The notes under the pieces: generated by a model | Told to the model about the DNA's origin: nothing | Databases searched by the model: none | Seen by the model: the letters and a program-made list of their open reading frames with translations, nothing else | Assembly (NCBI RefSeq): GCF_018129405.1 | Contig: NZ_JAFCLP010000001.1 | Span: 682,001-746,000 of the forward strand | Direction of reading: 5' to 3' | From: Bradyrhizobium iriomotense | Lineage (GTDB): Bacteria; Pseudomonadota; Alphaproteobacteria; Rhizobiales; Xanthobacteraceae | Length of the DNA: 64,000 nucleotides | In this document: one piece after another, positions 8,020 through 15,686 of the stretch | Layout: the number at the start of each line of letters is the position of its first letter | How positions within the stretch are numbered: position 1 is the first letter of the stretch | Translations under genes and position numbers: made by a program

Positions 8020-8790
8020 CTACCGATGCGGGTCGGGATAGGCGAGGCTGCGCCAGCCGCTGCGGTCGAAGGGGCGCCACTGGCCTTCCTTCTGCGCAAG
8101 CCGGTCGGTGACCGCATAGACCGCGGCGGGATGATGGCCCATGCCGCAATGGCTGCTCTCGATCTCGATGCTCTCGGTCTGCGCGCCCGACTTCTCCATG
8201 CAGCCCTGCCAGGCGCAGACGCCGTCGGTGCGGCTGAAGATGGCGGTGGTCGGCACCGGCGGCGGGACGGCGAGCTCGCCGCCGAATCGCGGATCGACCT
8301 CGTCGGCCTTGCGGCCGCTCGCCCATTCATAGACCCGCCAGGCATTGGTCGAACGGGGATCGCCCGCGAAGGGGCTGCCGAGCGTGATGACCTGGCGCAC
8401 GCGCTCGGGCATCATCTTGGCGAGCTGGCGCGCATAGAGGCCGCCGAGGCTCCAGCCAACCAAACTGATCTTGCGGCCGTGGGTGTCGTTGAGCTCCTCA
8501 ACCAGATCGACCATCGCGTGCTGCACGCCGGGGCGCAGGCCGTAATTGCGCCCCTGGCGCCAGCCGCTCACCACGTAGCCCTTGCCGGTCAGAAAGGTAC
8601 GCAGCGCGCGCGTCGACGCGTCAGAGGCCACGAGGCCCGGCAGCACCAGCACCGGATGCCCGTCGCCGCGCGGCGCGAGGCTGAGGAGCGGCAGCGCGCC
8701 GAGGAACGCGCCGAACTCGTGGATCGCGCGCCCTTCCAGAAACATCAAAGTGCGGGATGGCGGACGCAGCGTCTGGGCAGTAGCGGTCAT
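8020..8790 (-). CDS. Alpha/beta hydrolase (lipase-like)
   Basis: A 256-residue alpha/beta hydrolase. GDGHPVLVLPGLVASD is the oxyanion-hole strand and SLVGWSLGGLYAR (near residue 115) the nucleophile elbow with Ser in GWSLGG. SSHCGMGHHPAAVYAV supplies the C-terminal His region. The start at 8790 has GGGGA 7 bases upstream; the 31 extra residues of the longest reading look non-coding. It resembles the protein at 21653-22453 in block after block (GDGHPVL, GWxLGGxYAR, VTLGSPFA), so the two are paralogs. Substrate unknown; an ester or lipid is likely given the neighbourhood. Confidence 0.85.
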   Translation of the reverse strand: MTATAQTLRPPSRTLMFLEGRAIHEFGAFLGALPLLSLAPRGDGHPVLVLPGLVASDASTRALRTFLTGKGYVVSGWRQGRNYGLRPGVQHAMVDLVEELNDTHGRKISLVGWSLGGLYARQLAKMMPERVRQVITLGSPFAGDPRSTNAWRVYEWASGRKADEVDPRFGGELAVPPPVPTTAIFSRTDGVCAWQGCMEKSGAQTESIEIESSHCGMGHHPAAVYAVTDRLAQKEGQWRPFDRSGWRSLAYPDPHR

Positions 8791-8978
8791 CAAGATTTCC
8801 CCTGGAGAAGCGCCGGCTGCGATGCCGGCAAATGGGCATGAATTCCAATACGCCGGCTTCTTGAACGTTCCGCAGCGCAACATGAATCAGCTAGGCGGCC
8901 GGTTCCGGATATTCAAGCGGGAGAGATGCGGGGCGACAATAGGCTCGCGCATTAATGCTAACGGCCGTGACGCAAAAG

Positions 8979-10265
8979 TCACAACAAACGAAGCAGGAAT
9001 TCTACAGAGTAGAGCGCAAGTCCGGCGAGGCCGCCGATCAGCGAGCCGTTGAAGCGGATGTATTGCAGGTCGCGCCCGATGTTGATTTCGATCAGCGAAA
9101 TCAGCTGCGTCATATTCCACGCCTTGACCTGGTCGGAGATGAAGGTGGAGACACCGCTCTTCTGGTCGGCGACGAAACTGCGCAGCACCGTCACCAGGCC
9201 CTTGTTGATCTCGCCCCGCAGTTCGGCATCGCCGGCGAGCGCCTCGCCCGCGGAGACGAACATACCTGCGAGATGATGCTGCAGCACCTGCGTCTCGCCG
9301 CTCGCACTGCGCTCGATGAAGGTGCGCGTGTTGGCCCAGACGGTGCGGGCAAGATCGGCAAGCTCCGGCCGCGCAAGCAGGTCGCGCTTCAGGCCGTCGA
9401 TGCGGTCGATATAGGCCTGGTCGGTTCCAAGCCGGTCGACGAAGCTCAGCACCATGCGGTCGAACTCGCCGCGGAACGGATGCTTGGGATCGCTGCGCAC
9501 CTCGTTGAAGAATGCGGTGGCCGAGGCCACGATCTTGTTCACCAGAAACTTGTCGGCGCGATAGAGATTGAGCAGGGTCGGCAACTCCGCGCGCACCTTG
9601 TCGCGGATCATCGCCATCGTCTCTTTCTGGTTCAGCGTCTCGTGCATCACGCGCAGGAGATCGTCGAACAGGATCTGGTGCCGTCCCTCCGCAACGAAGC
9701 CGCGCAGCGTGCCGGCCGCGAGCGGAGCGAGATCGATCGCCTGGAGCTGCGAGGACATGCGGCGGATGATGAAGGTCATCAGGCCGGAGCTTTCCGTCGC
9801 CGACACGGCCTCCGGCAACAGACGCAGCGCGAAGCGCGCAAGGTCATCGCTGCGCTTGCGGTCGCGCAGCCAGTCGGCAACGAAGGAGCCGAAATCGATC
9901 TCATTCAGCTTGGCCTCGACGGGACCCGCCTCGAGGAAATGCACCTGGATGAATTCGCCGAGCTTGTCGGCGATGCGGGCCTGGTTGCTCTGGATGATCG
10001 CGGTGTGCGGGATCGGCAGGCCGAGCGGCCGCTTGAAGAGCGCCACCACCGCATACCAGTCGGCGAGGCCACCGATGGTGGCGGCTTCCGCGAAGGCTGC
10101 GATGAAGCCGAACACGGGATGCACGGGCAACAGCCATTTCGCGACGATGAACAGTGCCAGCGTCGAGGCCAGCACGAGCGTCGCCAGCGCTTTCACGCGG
10201 CGCAGTTCGGCCGCACGTTCGGCATCGCCGGGGGTGTCGAAGGAGAAGGTGGCGGGTGCGTTCAT
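8979..10265 (-). CDS. DUF445 domain-containing inner-membrane protein
   Basis: A 428-residue protein matching the DUF445 (YjiN-like) family. A transmembrane segment ALATLVLASTLALFIVAKWLL lies near residues 26-46, followed by the family signature FAEAATIGGLADWYAVVALFKRPLG-type sequence and IPHTAIIQSNQARIADKLGEFI. A long amphipathic helical region and a C-terminal hydrophobic segment (FNGSLIGGLAGLALYSVEFLL) follow. The family's function is not settled. It stands alone between two repeat-rich gaps. The 188-bp gap before it (8791-8978) shows nothing I can name. Confidence 0.88.
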   Translation of the reverse strand: MNAPATFSFDTPGDAERAAELRRVKALATLVLASTLALFIVAKWLLPVHPVFGFIAAFAEAATIGGLADWYAVVALFKRPLGLPIPHTAIIQSNQARIADKLGEFIQVHFLEAGPVEAKLNEIDFGSFVADWLRDRKRSDDLARFALRLLPEAVSATESSGLMTFIIRRMSSQLQAIDLAPLAAGTLRGFVAEGRHQILFDDLLRVMHETLNQKETMAMIRDKVRAELPTLLNLYRADKFLVNKIVASATAFFNEVRSDPKHPFRGEFDRMVLSFVDRLGTDQAYIDRIDGLKRDLLARPELADLARTVWANTRTFIERSASGETQVLQHHLAGMFVSAGEALAGDAELRGEINKGLVTVLRSFVADQKSGVSTFISDQVKAWNMTQLISLIEINIGRDLQYIRFNGSLIGGLAGLALYSVEFLLRLL

Positions 10266-10281
10266 GATAAAATCTAGAGTA

Positions 10282-10384
10282 CGTCATTCCGGGGCGGTCC
10301 GCAGGACCGAACTATGGTGCGCAATTGCGCACCTGAGAATCTCGAGATTCCGGGTTCGATGCTTCGCATCGCCCCGGAATGACG
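10282..10384. repeat. Dispersed repeat with 15-bp terminal inverted repeats
   Basis: The element begins cgtcattccggggcg and ends cgccccggaatgacg, perfect inverted termini. Inside are the palindromes ggtgcgcaattgcgcacc (10316-10333) and gaatctcgagattc (10337-10350). It has no coding capacity and sits between the DUF445 gene and the phasin terminator. The form fits a REP/MITE-like intergenic element. Confidence 0.75.
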
Positions 10385-10403
10385 GTCACAATGACGGTAG
10401 CGC

Positions 10404-10431
10404 AAAAAACAAAGGCCCGCCGAAGCGGGCC
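10404..10431 (-). terminator. Intrinsic terminator of the phasin gene
   Basis: On the minus strand GGCCCGC-TTCG-GCGGGCC (10431-10414) forms a 7-bp stem with a stable tetraloop, followed by TTTGTTTTTT. It lies 30 bp after the phasin stop codon. Confidence 0.88.
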
Positions 10432-10461
10432 TCAAATTCAGTTTCTACTCAGGCCGCAAAA

Positions 10462-10914
10462 TCAGGCGGTCTTGTAGACCTTGGCAAAGTTGTCCTGAGC
10501 GGACTTCGCACCGTTGGCGGCGAGCTTGCCGAGATAGTCGGCGGTCGCCTTGGCGCGCGAGACGAACGCTTCGCCGCGGGCGCGGAGCAGGCTCGACTGG
10601 ATCTCGACGGCTTCGCTGACCGACTTGGCGGAAGCGAGCTTGTCGATACCCGAGAAGAACGCCTCGGCGTCCTCGTAGATCGCCTGCTGGATGTTGCGGC
10701 TGATCTTGCCGGCCTCGGTGACGGACTCGGTCACCGCGTTCTCGACGGCGGCGGTCACCCGCTCGGAGCCAGCGAACACCTCGGCAGCACGGTCCTTGGC
10801 GGTGTTGGCGGTCTTCTTGACGAATTCGCGGGCGGCCTCGGGAACTTCCAGGTTCTGGATGTTCTTGAAAGCGTCCTTGAAGCCCTCGAAAGCGGTGTTG
10901 GTTTCAGTGGTCAT
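10462..10914 (-). CDS. Phasin family protein (PHA granule-associated)
   Basis: A 150-residue, mostly helical, cysteine-free protein rich in Ala, Glu and Lys. It starts MTTETNTAFEGFKDAFKN and continues with VPEAAREFVKKTANTAKDRA, AKISRN-type sequence and ASAKSVSEAVEIQSSLLRARG, the pattern of Phasin_2 proteins. Phasins coat polyhydroxyalkanoate granules and limit their size. GGAGAG precedes the ATG. It is monocistronic, with a clear terminator and its own promoter, as expected for an abundant protein. The PHA synthase operon is next upstream. Confidence 0.92.
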   Translation of the reverse strand: MTTETNTAFEGFKDAFKNIQNLEVPEAAREFVKKTANTAKDRAAEVFAGSERVTAAVENAVTESVTEAGKISRNIQQAIYEDAEAFFSGIDKLASAKSVSEAVEIQSSLLRARGEAFVSRAKATADYLGKLAANGAKSAQDNFAKVYKTA

Positions 10915-10983
10915 GGGGTTCTCTCCATCCTCATTGATCTGAGCTATGGGCTCACCCCGTCCGCATTGGCCCGGGGCACGGCT

Positions 10984-11025
10984 TATATGGCACGGTTAAT
11001 TGTGCGATGCAATATTCGTATTGCA
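10984..11025 (-). promoter_or_regulatory. Phasin promoter with PhaR-like palindrome over the -35 region
   Basis: On the minus strand TTGCAT (11012-11007) and CATATA (10989-10984) are 17 bp apart. Over the -35 lies a perfect palindrome tgcaata-ttcg-tattgca (11008-11025) and an overlapping TGC-GAT-GCA (11003-11011). PhaR-type regulators that respond to PHA granules bind TGC/GCA dyads, so this is a good operator candidate for phasin repression. The sequence is directly seen; the link to PhaR is inference. Confidence 0.55.
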
Positions 11026-11153
11026 CTGCGATATCACGAAATCGTGAACGCCTTAACGGGAGGCATCCTGATGCCTCCCTAGCCAAGCGCCCCGCGGATC
11101 GACCCGATCCGGACCTAATGCTTGATCGGCGCTCCTAGTGCTGGACGGCTCTC

Positions 11154-11747
11154 TTAGTGCTGGACGGCGCCCGGCAGCCCGTAAGCCTCCATCTGAGCCT
11201 GAACCTGCGCGATGTTGTGGCCGAGCACGACGATGTCGTGGGTCTTGCCGCCGACGTCCCGGACATGGTCGCGCAGCAGTGCTTCGGCCTTGAAGCCGAG
11301 GCTCTCGAACAGTGCAATCGCCGCCTGCTGGTCGACGGTCATCTGCACCGAGAGCTTTTCCAGGCCCGCGCCGAGTGCGAGGGCAAAGGTCTCCTGCGAC
11401 AGCGCCTTGCCCACGCCCTTGCCGCGCACGTCGGGCGACACCACCATGCGGATCTCACCGACATGGGGCGACCAGGAGTGCGGATCGCGCACCAGCGTGC
11501 CGCAGCCGACGACCCTGCCCTCTCTCACCGCGAGCAGACTCTGAATCGCGCCGCGCTCGATCTCCTTGACCCAGGCCGACAGCACCTTCGGCTCGCTGAT
11601 GTTTCGCGGCAGAAACAACAGGTCATGGGTCGGCAGGCCCTTGCCGAAGGCCAGCACGGCGGCTTCGTCCGCGGGCGACATCAGGCGGATCTCGATATCG
11701 CCGGCGTCGGTCTTGACGTGGCGCGGATAGGAACGCTGCTCGCTCAT
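11154..11747 (-). CDS. GNAT family N-acetyltransferase
   Basis: A 197-residue acetyltransferase with the GNAT core: VVGCGTLVRDP strand, EIRMVVSPDVRGKGVGKAL (motif A, acetyl-CoA pyrophosphate binding) and AIALFESLGFKAEALLRDHV (motif B). ATG 11747 is preceded by GGAAGAGATCGAC and overlaps the phaC stop (ATGA), so it is the third gene of the phaE-phaC operon. Its substrate is unknown; the coupling suggests a job linked to PHA granules or to their regulation by acetylation, which is inference only. Confidence 0.85.
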   Translation of the reverse strand: MSEQRSYPRHVKTDAGDIEIRLMSPADEAAVLAFGKGLPTHDLLFLPRNISEPKVLSAWVKEIERGAIQSLLAVREGRVVGCGTLVRDPHSWSPHVGEIRMVVSPDVRGKGVGKALSQETFALALGAGLEKLSVQMTVDQQAAIALFESLGFKAEALLRDHVRDVGGKTHDIVVLGHNIAQVQAQMEAYGLPGAVQH

Positions 11748-12826
11748 GTCGATCTCTTCCCCAGCCAGGAATCCAGTTTCGGCCACAGTCGCTTCACCGC
11801 GTTGGCGCCGGCGACGAGCGAGACGTGACCGCCCTTCAGCATCACCTCTTCCTTGTCCGCCGAGCCGATCTTGGCGATCAGGTGTTTTGCGGCGTCATAG
11901 GGCACGATGTGGTCGTGCTCGGCGACCGCATGCAGGATCGGCACCGTGATGTTCTCGAGCTTGGCCGCACGGCCGCCGACCGACATGGTGTCGTTGAACA
12001 GCTTGTTGTCCCACATCAGGTCCTTGGTGATAGTGCGAAAGTACTCGCCGGCGAGCGGCAGCGTGTCGGTCGCCCAGCGGTCGAACATCCGATACGACTT
12101 CACGAACTCGTCGTTCCAGATGTTTTCCCAGAGCTGGATCTGGCTCACCGTGCGCGAGGCCGGCCGCAGCATCTCGAACGAGGACAGGATCATCTCAGGC
12201 GGGACGTTGCCGACGCTGTCGACGAGGTGGTCGACGTCGAAATAGCGGCGGTCGGAGAAATTCGAGAACAGCTTCATCTCGCGGAAATCGATCGGCGTGG
12301 TGAAGCAGATCAGGTTTTTCATCGGCCCGTCCTTGTGGATAGAGCCGTAGAGCAGCGACAGCACCCCTCCGAAGCAATAGCCGATCACGGAAACGTCCTG
12401 CTCGCCGGAATCGGCCTGCACACGGCGGACGCAATCCGGGATGAAGTCGAGGACATAGTCCTCCATCCGCAGGCTCTTCTCCTCCGGCCGCGGCGCGCTC
12501 CAGTCGAGCATGTAGACGTCATAGCCGCGCTTCAGCAGGAACTCGATGAAGCTCTGGCCGGGCACGAGGTCGAGAATGTAGCCGCGGTTGGTGGTCGCCA
12601 TCACGATCAGCACCGGCACGCGGTAGATCTCATCCGACATCGGACGATAGTGATAGAGGCTCATGGTGCCGCGCGAATGCAGCACGTCCTTGGGCGTCGA
12701 TCCAAGCGTTGGGCCGGAGGTCGAAAAATATTCGACGCCCTTGATGCTGCGCTGGATGGCGCGCTGCACCTCGGACTGGATGCGTTCCGGGATGGATGCG
12801 AAATCAAGTCCCGCAGGCGCGTTCAT
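11744..12826 (-). CDS. phaC: Class III poly(3-hydroxyalkanoate) synthase subunit PhaC
   Basis: A 360-residue PHA synthase of class III size. The lipase-like box is VSVIGYCFGGVLSLLYG with the catalytic Cys near residue 151. The Asp lies in AEHDHIVPYDAAKH and the His in LKGGHVSLVAG, completing the triad. It polymerises short-chain 3-hydroxyacyl-CoA on granules. Class III PhaC needs a partner subunit; the gene directly upstream, overlapping by ATGA, encodes a short PhaE-like protein. Length and motifs exclude class I and II enzymes (about 560-600 residues). Confidence 0.93.
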   Translation of the reverse strand: MNAPAGLDFASIPERIQSEVQRAIQRSIKGVEYFSTSGPTLGSTPKDVLHSRGTMSLYHYRPMSDEIYRVPVLIVMATTNRGYILDLVPGQSFIEFLLKRGYDVYMLDWSAPRPEEKSLRMEDYVLDFIPDCVRRVQADSGEQDVSVIGYCFGGVLSLLYGSIHKDGPMKNLICFTTPIDFREMKLFSNFSDRRYFDVDHLVDSVGNVPPEMILSSFEMLRPASRTVSQIQLWENIWNDEFVKSYRMFDRWATDTLPLAGEYFRTITKDLMWDNKLFNDTMSVGGRAAKLENITVPILHAVAEHDHIVPYDAAKHLIAKIGSADKEEVMLKGGHVSLVAGANAVKRLWPKLDSWLGKRST

Positions 12827-13206
12827 GTCTGTCCTCCGTTTTCGGAGGGCGGACGCTTGGTGCGCGGCGGCCGCGGCGCAGCATCGAGGCTTTGCGGGAT
12901 TCCGGAACTTGCCGCAATCTGGCTCAGCATCGACTTCATCTCACTGACCTGGGCCTCGATGGACTGCAGCCGTTCCGCAAGCGCCGTCACCTGCTCCCGG
13001 CTCGGCAGATGCATCGCAACGAGATATTTCTCCATGAGCTCGCCGAGCTGCTTCTGAGCACCTGCAGCAACGCCGCCCGCCCGGTTCAGCGCTTGCGAAA
13101 ACTCTGGCGACGACATGGCCTGGTTGGCGAAGGAGTTGAACCCCTTCTCCATCTCCCCCATCATCTTCTGCCACATGGCGACCGGGTCATTGGTCTTGTC
13201 GGTCAT
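12823..13206 (-). CDS. Small PhaE-like PHA synthase partner subunit
   Basis: A 127-residue protein starting MTDKTNDPVAMWQKMMGEME, then FNSFANQAMSSPEFSQALNR, LMEKYLVAMHLPSREQVTAL and AERLQSIEAQVSEMKSML, a helical, coiled-coil-like layout. The segment HLPSREQV followed by a leucine-repeat helix resembles the C-terminal part of PhaE. Usual PhaE is about 350 residues and PhaR of class IV about 200, so this would be a minimal partner. TAGGAGGA lies 5 bases before the ATG, an excellent site. Its stop overlaps phaC. The tail is Pro/Arg/Lys rich (PRPPRTKRPPSE). Confidence 0.7.
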   Translation of the reverse strand: MTDKTNDPVAMWQKMMGEMEKGFNSFANQAMSSPEFSQALNRAGGVAAGAQKQLGELMEKYLVAMHLPSREQVTALAERLQSIEAQVSEMKSMLSQIAASSGIPQSLDAAPRPPRTKRPPSENGGQT

Positions 13207-13367
13207 CGGCGTCCTCCTAGTATCGAGAGCTGCGATGCCCTTCTTTTTCGCCATACCACACCGTTGCGCGGGGCCGGTCAACCGGCAAGCGGCGGGCGCG
13301 GTGTCGCGCACGCGCTTCTTTGCGGCGGCAAACCGTGCGATACAGCATCGATCAGCAGGAGGGACCC

Positions 13368-14282
13368 GTGACCGTCCATCAGCCGCCCCAGACCGTCCGC
13401 GCCAACGGCATCGACATCTGTTACGAGATCTTCGGTAACGACAACGCCGAGCCGCTGCTGCTGATCATGGGCCTGGGCGCGCAGATGATCCATTGGGACG
13501 ATGGGTTCTGCGAGCAGCTCGCCGCGCGCGGCTTCCGCGTGATCCGCTTTGACAATCGCGACATCGGCAAGTCGAGCCATCTCACCGGCGGCAAGCGGCT
13601 AACGCCGCTCGAGCTGCTGAAGCTCCGCTTCCTCCGGATTCCCGTGGCCGCAACCTACAAGCTGATCGACATGGCCAGGGACACGGTCGGCCTGATGGAT
13701 GCGCTCGGCATCAAGTCCGCGCATCTGGTCGGGGCATCCATGGGCGGCATGATCGCCCAGGAGATGACGCTGTCGTTTCCGCAGCGCGTACGCTCGCTGA
13801 CCTCGATCATGTCGACCACGGGCAATCCGCGCATACCGCCGCCGACACGTGAGGCCGCGGCGATGCTGATGGCGCCGCCGCCGCGCAGCAAGGAGGAGTT
13901 CATCGTCCGCTTCGGCCAGACCTGGAAGGTGCTGCGCGCAGGGTCGTTTCCGGAAGAGGAAGCGCTCGACCCAGGCCGCGCCGAGCGCGTGTTCGCGCGC
14001 GGGCTCAATCCGGCCGGCGTCGGCCGCCAGCTCCGCGCCGTGCTCGCCTCCGGCAGCCGCAAGGAGCGGCTGCACGCCGTGAAGGCACCGACGCTCGTCA
14101 TTCACGGCACCGTCGATCCGCTGGTCCATCCCGAAGGCGGCAAGGACACGGCGGCGTCAATCCCGAACGCAAAGCTGTTGATGATCCCAGGCATGGGCCA
14201 CGCATTGCCGATGCGCTTCTGGCCGGAGATCATCGGCGCCATCGACAAGCACGCACATGGCGCGGCAATGCGGGCAGCCTAG
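13368..14282 (+). CDS. Alpha/beta hydrolase (aclacinomycin methylesterase-like)
   Basis: A 304-residue alpha/beta hydrolase. It contains EPLLLIMGLGAQMIHWDD (oxyanion region), RVIRFDNRDIGKSSH, VGASMGGMIAQEM (Ser nucleophile in GASMGG), LVIHGTVDPLVHPEGG (Asp) and PGMGHALP (His), the layout of RdmC-like esterases. The start is a GTG because AGGAGG lies 5 bases upstream; a 16-residue longer reading from 13320 lacks any site. It diverges from the phaE-phaC operon across a 161-bp gap. Substrate unknown. A weak hairpin (14281-14299) follows the stop codon. Confidence 0.85.
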   Translation: MTVHQPPQTVRANGIDICYEIFGNDNAEPLLLIMGLGAQMIHWDDGFCEQLAARGFRVIRFDNRDIGKSSHLTGGKRLTPLELLKLRFLRIPVAATYKLIDMARDTVGLMDALGIKSAHLVGASMGGMIAQEMTLSFPQRVRSLTSIMSTTGNPRIPPPTREAAAMLMAPPPRSKEEFIVRFGQTWKVLRAGSFPEEEALDPGRAERVFARGLNPAGVGRQLRAVLASGSRKERLHAVKAPTLVIHGTVDPLVHPEGGKDTAASIPNAKLLMIPGMGHALPMRFWPEIIGAIDKHAHGAAMRAA

Positions 14283-14410
14283 ACCGTCGCGGGCGGTCTC
14301 TCCGCGGTGACCATGTGAGCTGCCGGTTACTCTCTTAACGGGAGCCGGTACGAAAGCTATACAGGCCTCCCTCAATCGCAAGACAGAGGCTGCGGCCTCT
14401 CGGAGCTCAC

Positions 14411-14875
14411 ATGCATCCCATCGTCCGATCGGCGGCAACGATCGCCGCTTCCATTCTCATGCTATCTCTCGGCAACGGCGCCGCGATGGCCGCCAGCGCG
14501 CAGGAAGAAGCCAACCGCACCGCCGTGCTTGCCTTCTACGAGAAGGGCCTCAATCAGAAGGACGCGGATGCAGCCATCGCCTATATCGGCAATCGCTATG
14601 TGCAGCACAATCCAAATGCGGCAGATGGTCCAGACGGCTTCCGGAAGTTCATCGGCTTCCTTCGTGAAAAATTTCCGAACTCGAACAGTGAGATCAAGCG
14701 CAGCTTCGTGGATGGCGACTACGTCATCCTGCACGTCCACTCCGTTCGCGAGCCCGGCACCAGGGGCCGTGCGATCGTGGATATCTTCAAGCTGGAAAAC
14801 GGCAAGATCGTCGAACACTGGGACGTCGTTCAGGAGATTCCCGAAAATCCCGCGAACGGCAACACGATGTTCTAG
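14411..14875 (+). CDS. Secreted NTF2-like (SnoaL-type) protein
   Basis: A 154-residue protein with a signal peptide (MHPIVRSAATIAASILMLSL, cleavage near GAAMAAS) and an NTF2-like alpha+beta barrel: VLAFYEKGLNQKDADAAIAY, YVQHNPNAADGPDGFRKFI, GDYVILHVHSVREPGTRGRA and IVEHWDVVQEIPEN. These are the SnoaL/ester-cyclase-type family features seen in many periplasmic proteins of unknown role. The upstream gap of 128 bp holds no clear promoter. It is followed by a palindromic repeat. Confidence 0.85.
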   Translation: MHPIVRSAATIAASILMLSLGNGAAMAASAQEEANRTAVLAFYEKGLNQKDADAAIAYIGNRYVQHNPNAADGPDGFRKFIGFLREKFPNSNSEIKRSFVDGDYVILHVHSVREPGTRGRAIVDIFKLENGKIVEHWDVVQEIPENPANGNTMF

Positions 14876-14882
14876 CCGGAGA

Positions 14883-14972
14883 TGTAGCCCGGATGGAGCG
14901 CAGCGTAGTCCGGGATCATTCTTGCGTGCGGATCGACCACCCCGGATTGCGCTACGCTCCATCCGGGCTACA
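14883..14972. repeat. Dispersed palindromic repeat
   Basis: tgtagcccggatgga (14883-14897) and tccatccgggctaca (14958-14972) are perfect 15-bp inverted ends, and gcgcagcgtag against ctacgctcc-type sequence extends the pairing. It lies between two convergent genes and may act as a bidirectional terminator. Elements of this form are frequent in rhizobial genomes. Confidence 0.75.
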
Positions 14973-14981
14973 AACAGCCAC

Positions 14982-15656
14982 CTAGCTCTTCCTTGCGATC
15001 CAGATCACGTGACGCGCGCCGCCGCCTCTGCCGGTGGCCCGGACGTTGACTTCGTTGACCTCGAAGCCGGCCGTCCGCAGGCGCCTGGTGAACGCTGGGT
15101 TGGGTCCCGAGGACCAGACGGCCAGCACACCGCCCGGCCGCAACGCCGTCATGGCCGCCTTTAGCCCGCCCGCACTATAGAGCGCGTCATTGCCCTTCCG
15201 GGTCAGCCCCTGCGGCCCGTTGTCGACGTCGAGCAGAATGGCGTCGAACACCGACCGCTGCGCCCGGATGATTTCGCCGACGTCAGTCTCCCGGATTTTG
15301 ACACGGGGATCATCGAGACTATCGCCGAAGACCTCCGCCATCGGTCCGCGTGCCCAGGTGACAACGGCGGGCACCAGTTCGGAGACCACGATCTTCGCCT
15401 TATCTCCGAGCACGGCCAGCGCCGCGCGTAGCGTAAAACCCATGCCGAGGCCGCCGATGAGAACGGCGGGCTTTGCGACCTTCTCGATCTGCTTTGCCGC
15501 GAGCGTCGCCAGCGCCGCTTCGGAGCCCGACAGGCGGCTGTTCATCAGCTCGTTGGTGCCGAGCTTGATGGAGAACTCCTTGCCCCGTCGCATCAGGCGG
15601 AGCTCTTCGTCGGAGCCGGGGATTTTGGCTGTGTCGATCTTTTCCCAGGGAATCAT
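14982..15656 (-). CDS. Spermidine synthase-like SAM-dependent protein
   Basis: A 224-residue Rossmann-fold protein. VLIGGLGMGFTLRAALAVLG is the SAM/decarboxy-SAM glycine motif, VVSELVPAVVTWARG the acidic loop, FDAILLDVDNGPQGLT the DxDxG region, and LRPGGVLAVWSSG the later strand. It resembles the short spermidine-synthase-like family (spermine/spermidine synthase fold), which often lacks proven aminopropyltransferase activity. It is a single gene between a repeat and the CYP102 gene. The exact reaction is unknown. Confidence 0.82.
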   Translation of the reverse strand: MIPWEKIDTAKIPGSDEELRLMRRGKEFSIKLGTNELMNSRLSGSEAALATLAAKQIEKVAKPAVLIGGLGMGFTLRAALAVLGDKAKIVVSELVPAVVTWARGPMAEVFGDSLDDPRVKIRETDVGEIIRAQRSVFDAILLDVDNGPQGLTRKGNDALYSAGGLKAAMTALRPGGVLAVWSSGPNPAFTRRLRTAGFEVNEVNVRATGRGGGARHVIWIARKS

Positions 15657-15686
15657 GGGAATGCTTTAGCACGACCGGACGAACAA

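Noticed and set aside
7808-8326. N-terminal extension of paaX to over 460 residues
   Set aside because: The added part translates the palindromic repeat and the antisense of a hydrolase gene; the true PaaX start MAHPLSRII is clear.
13321-13330. TGC-GGCG-GCA as a PhaR site before the hydrolase at 13368
   Set aside because: In such GC-rich sequence a single TGCN4GCA is expected by chance, and there is no extended dyad as at the phasin promoter.
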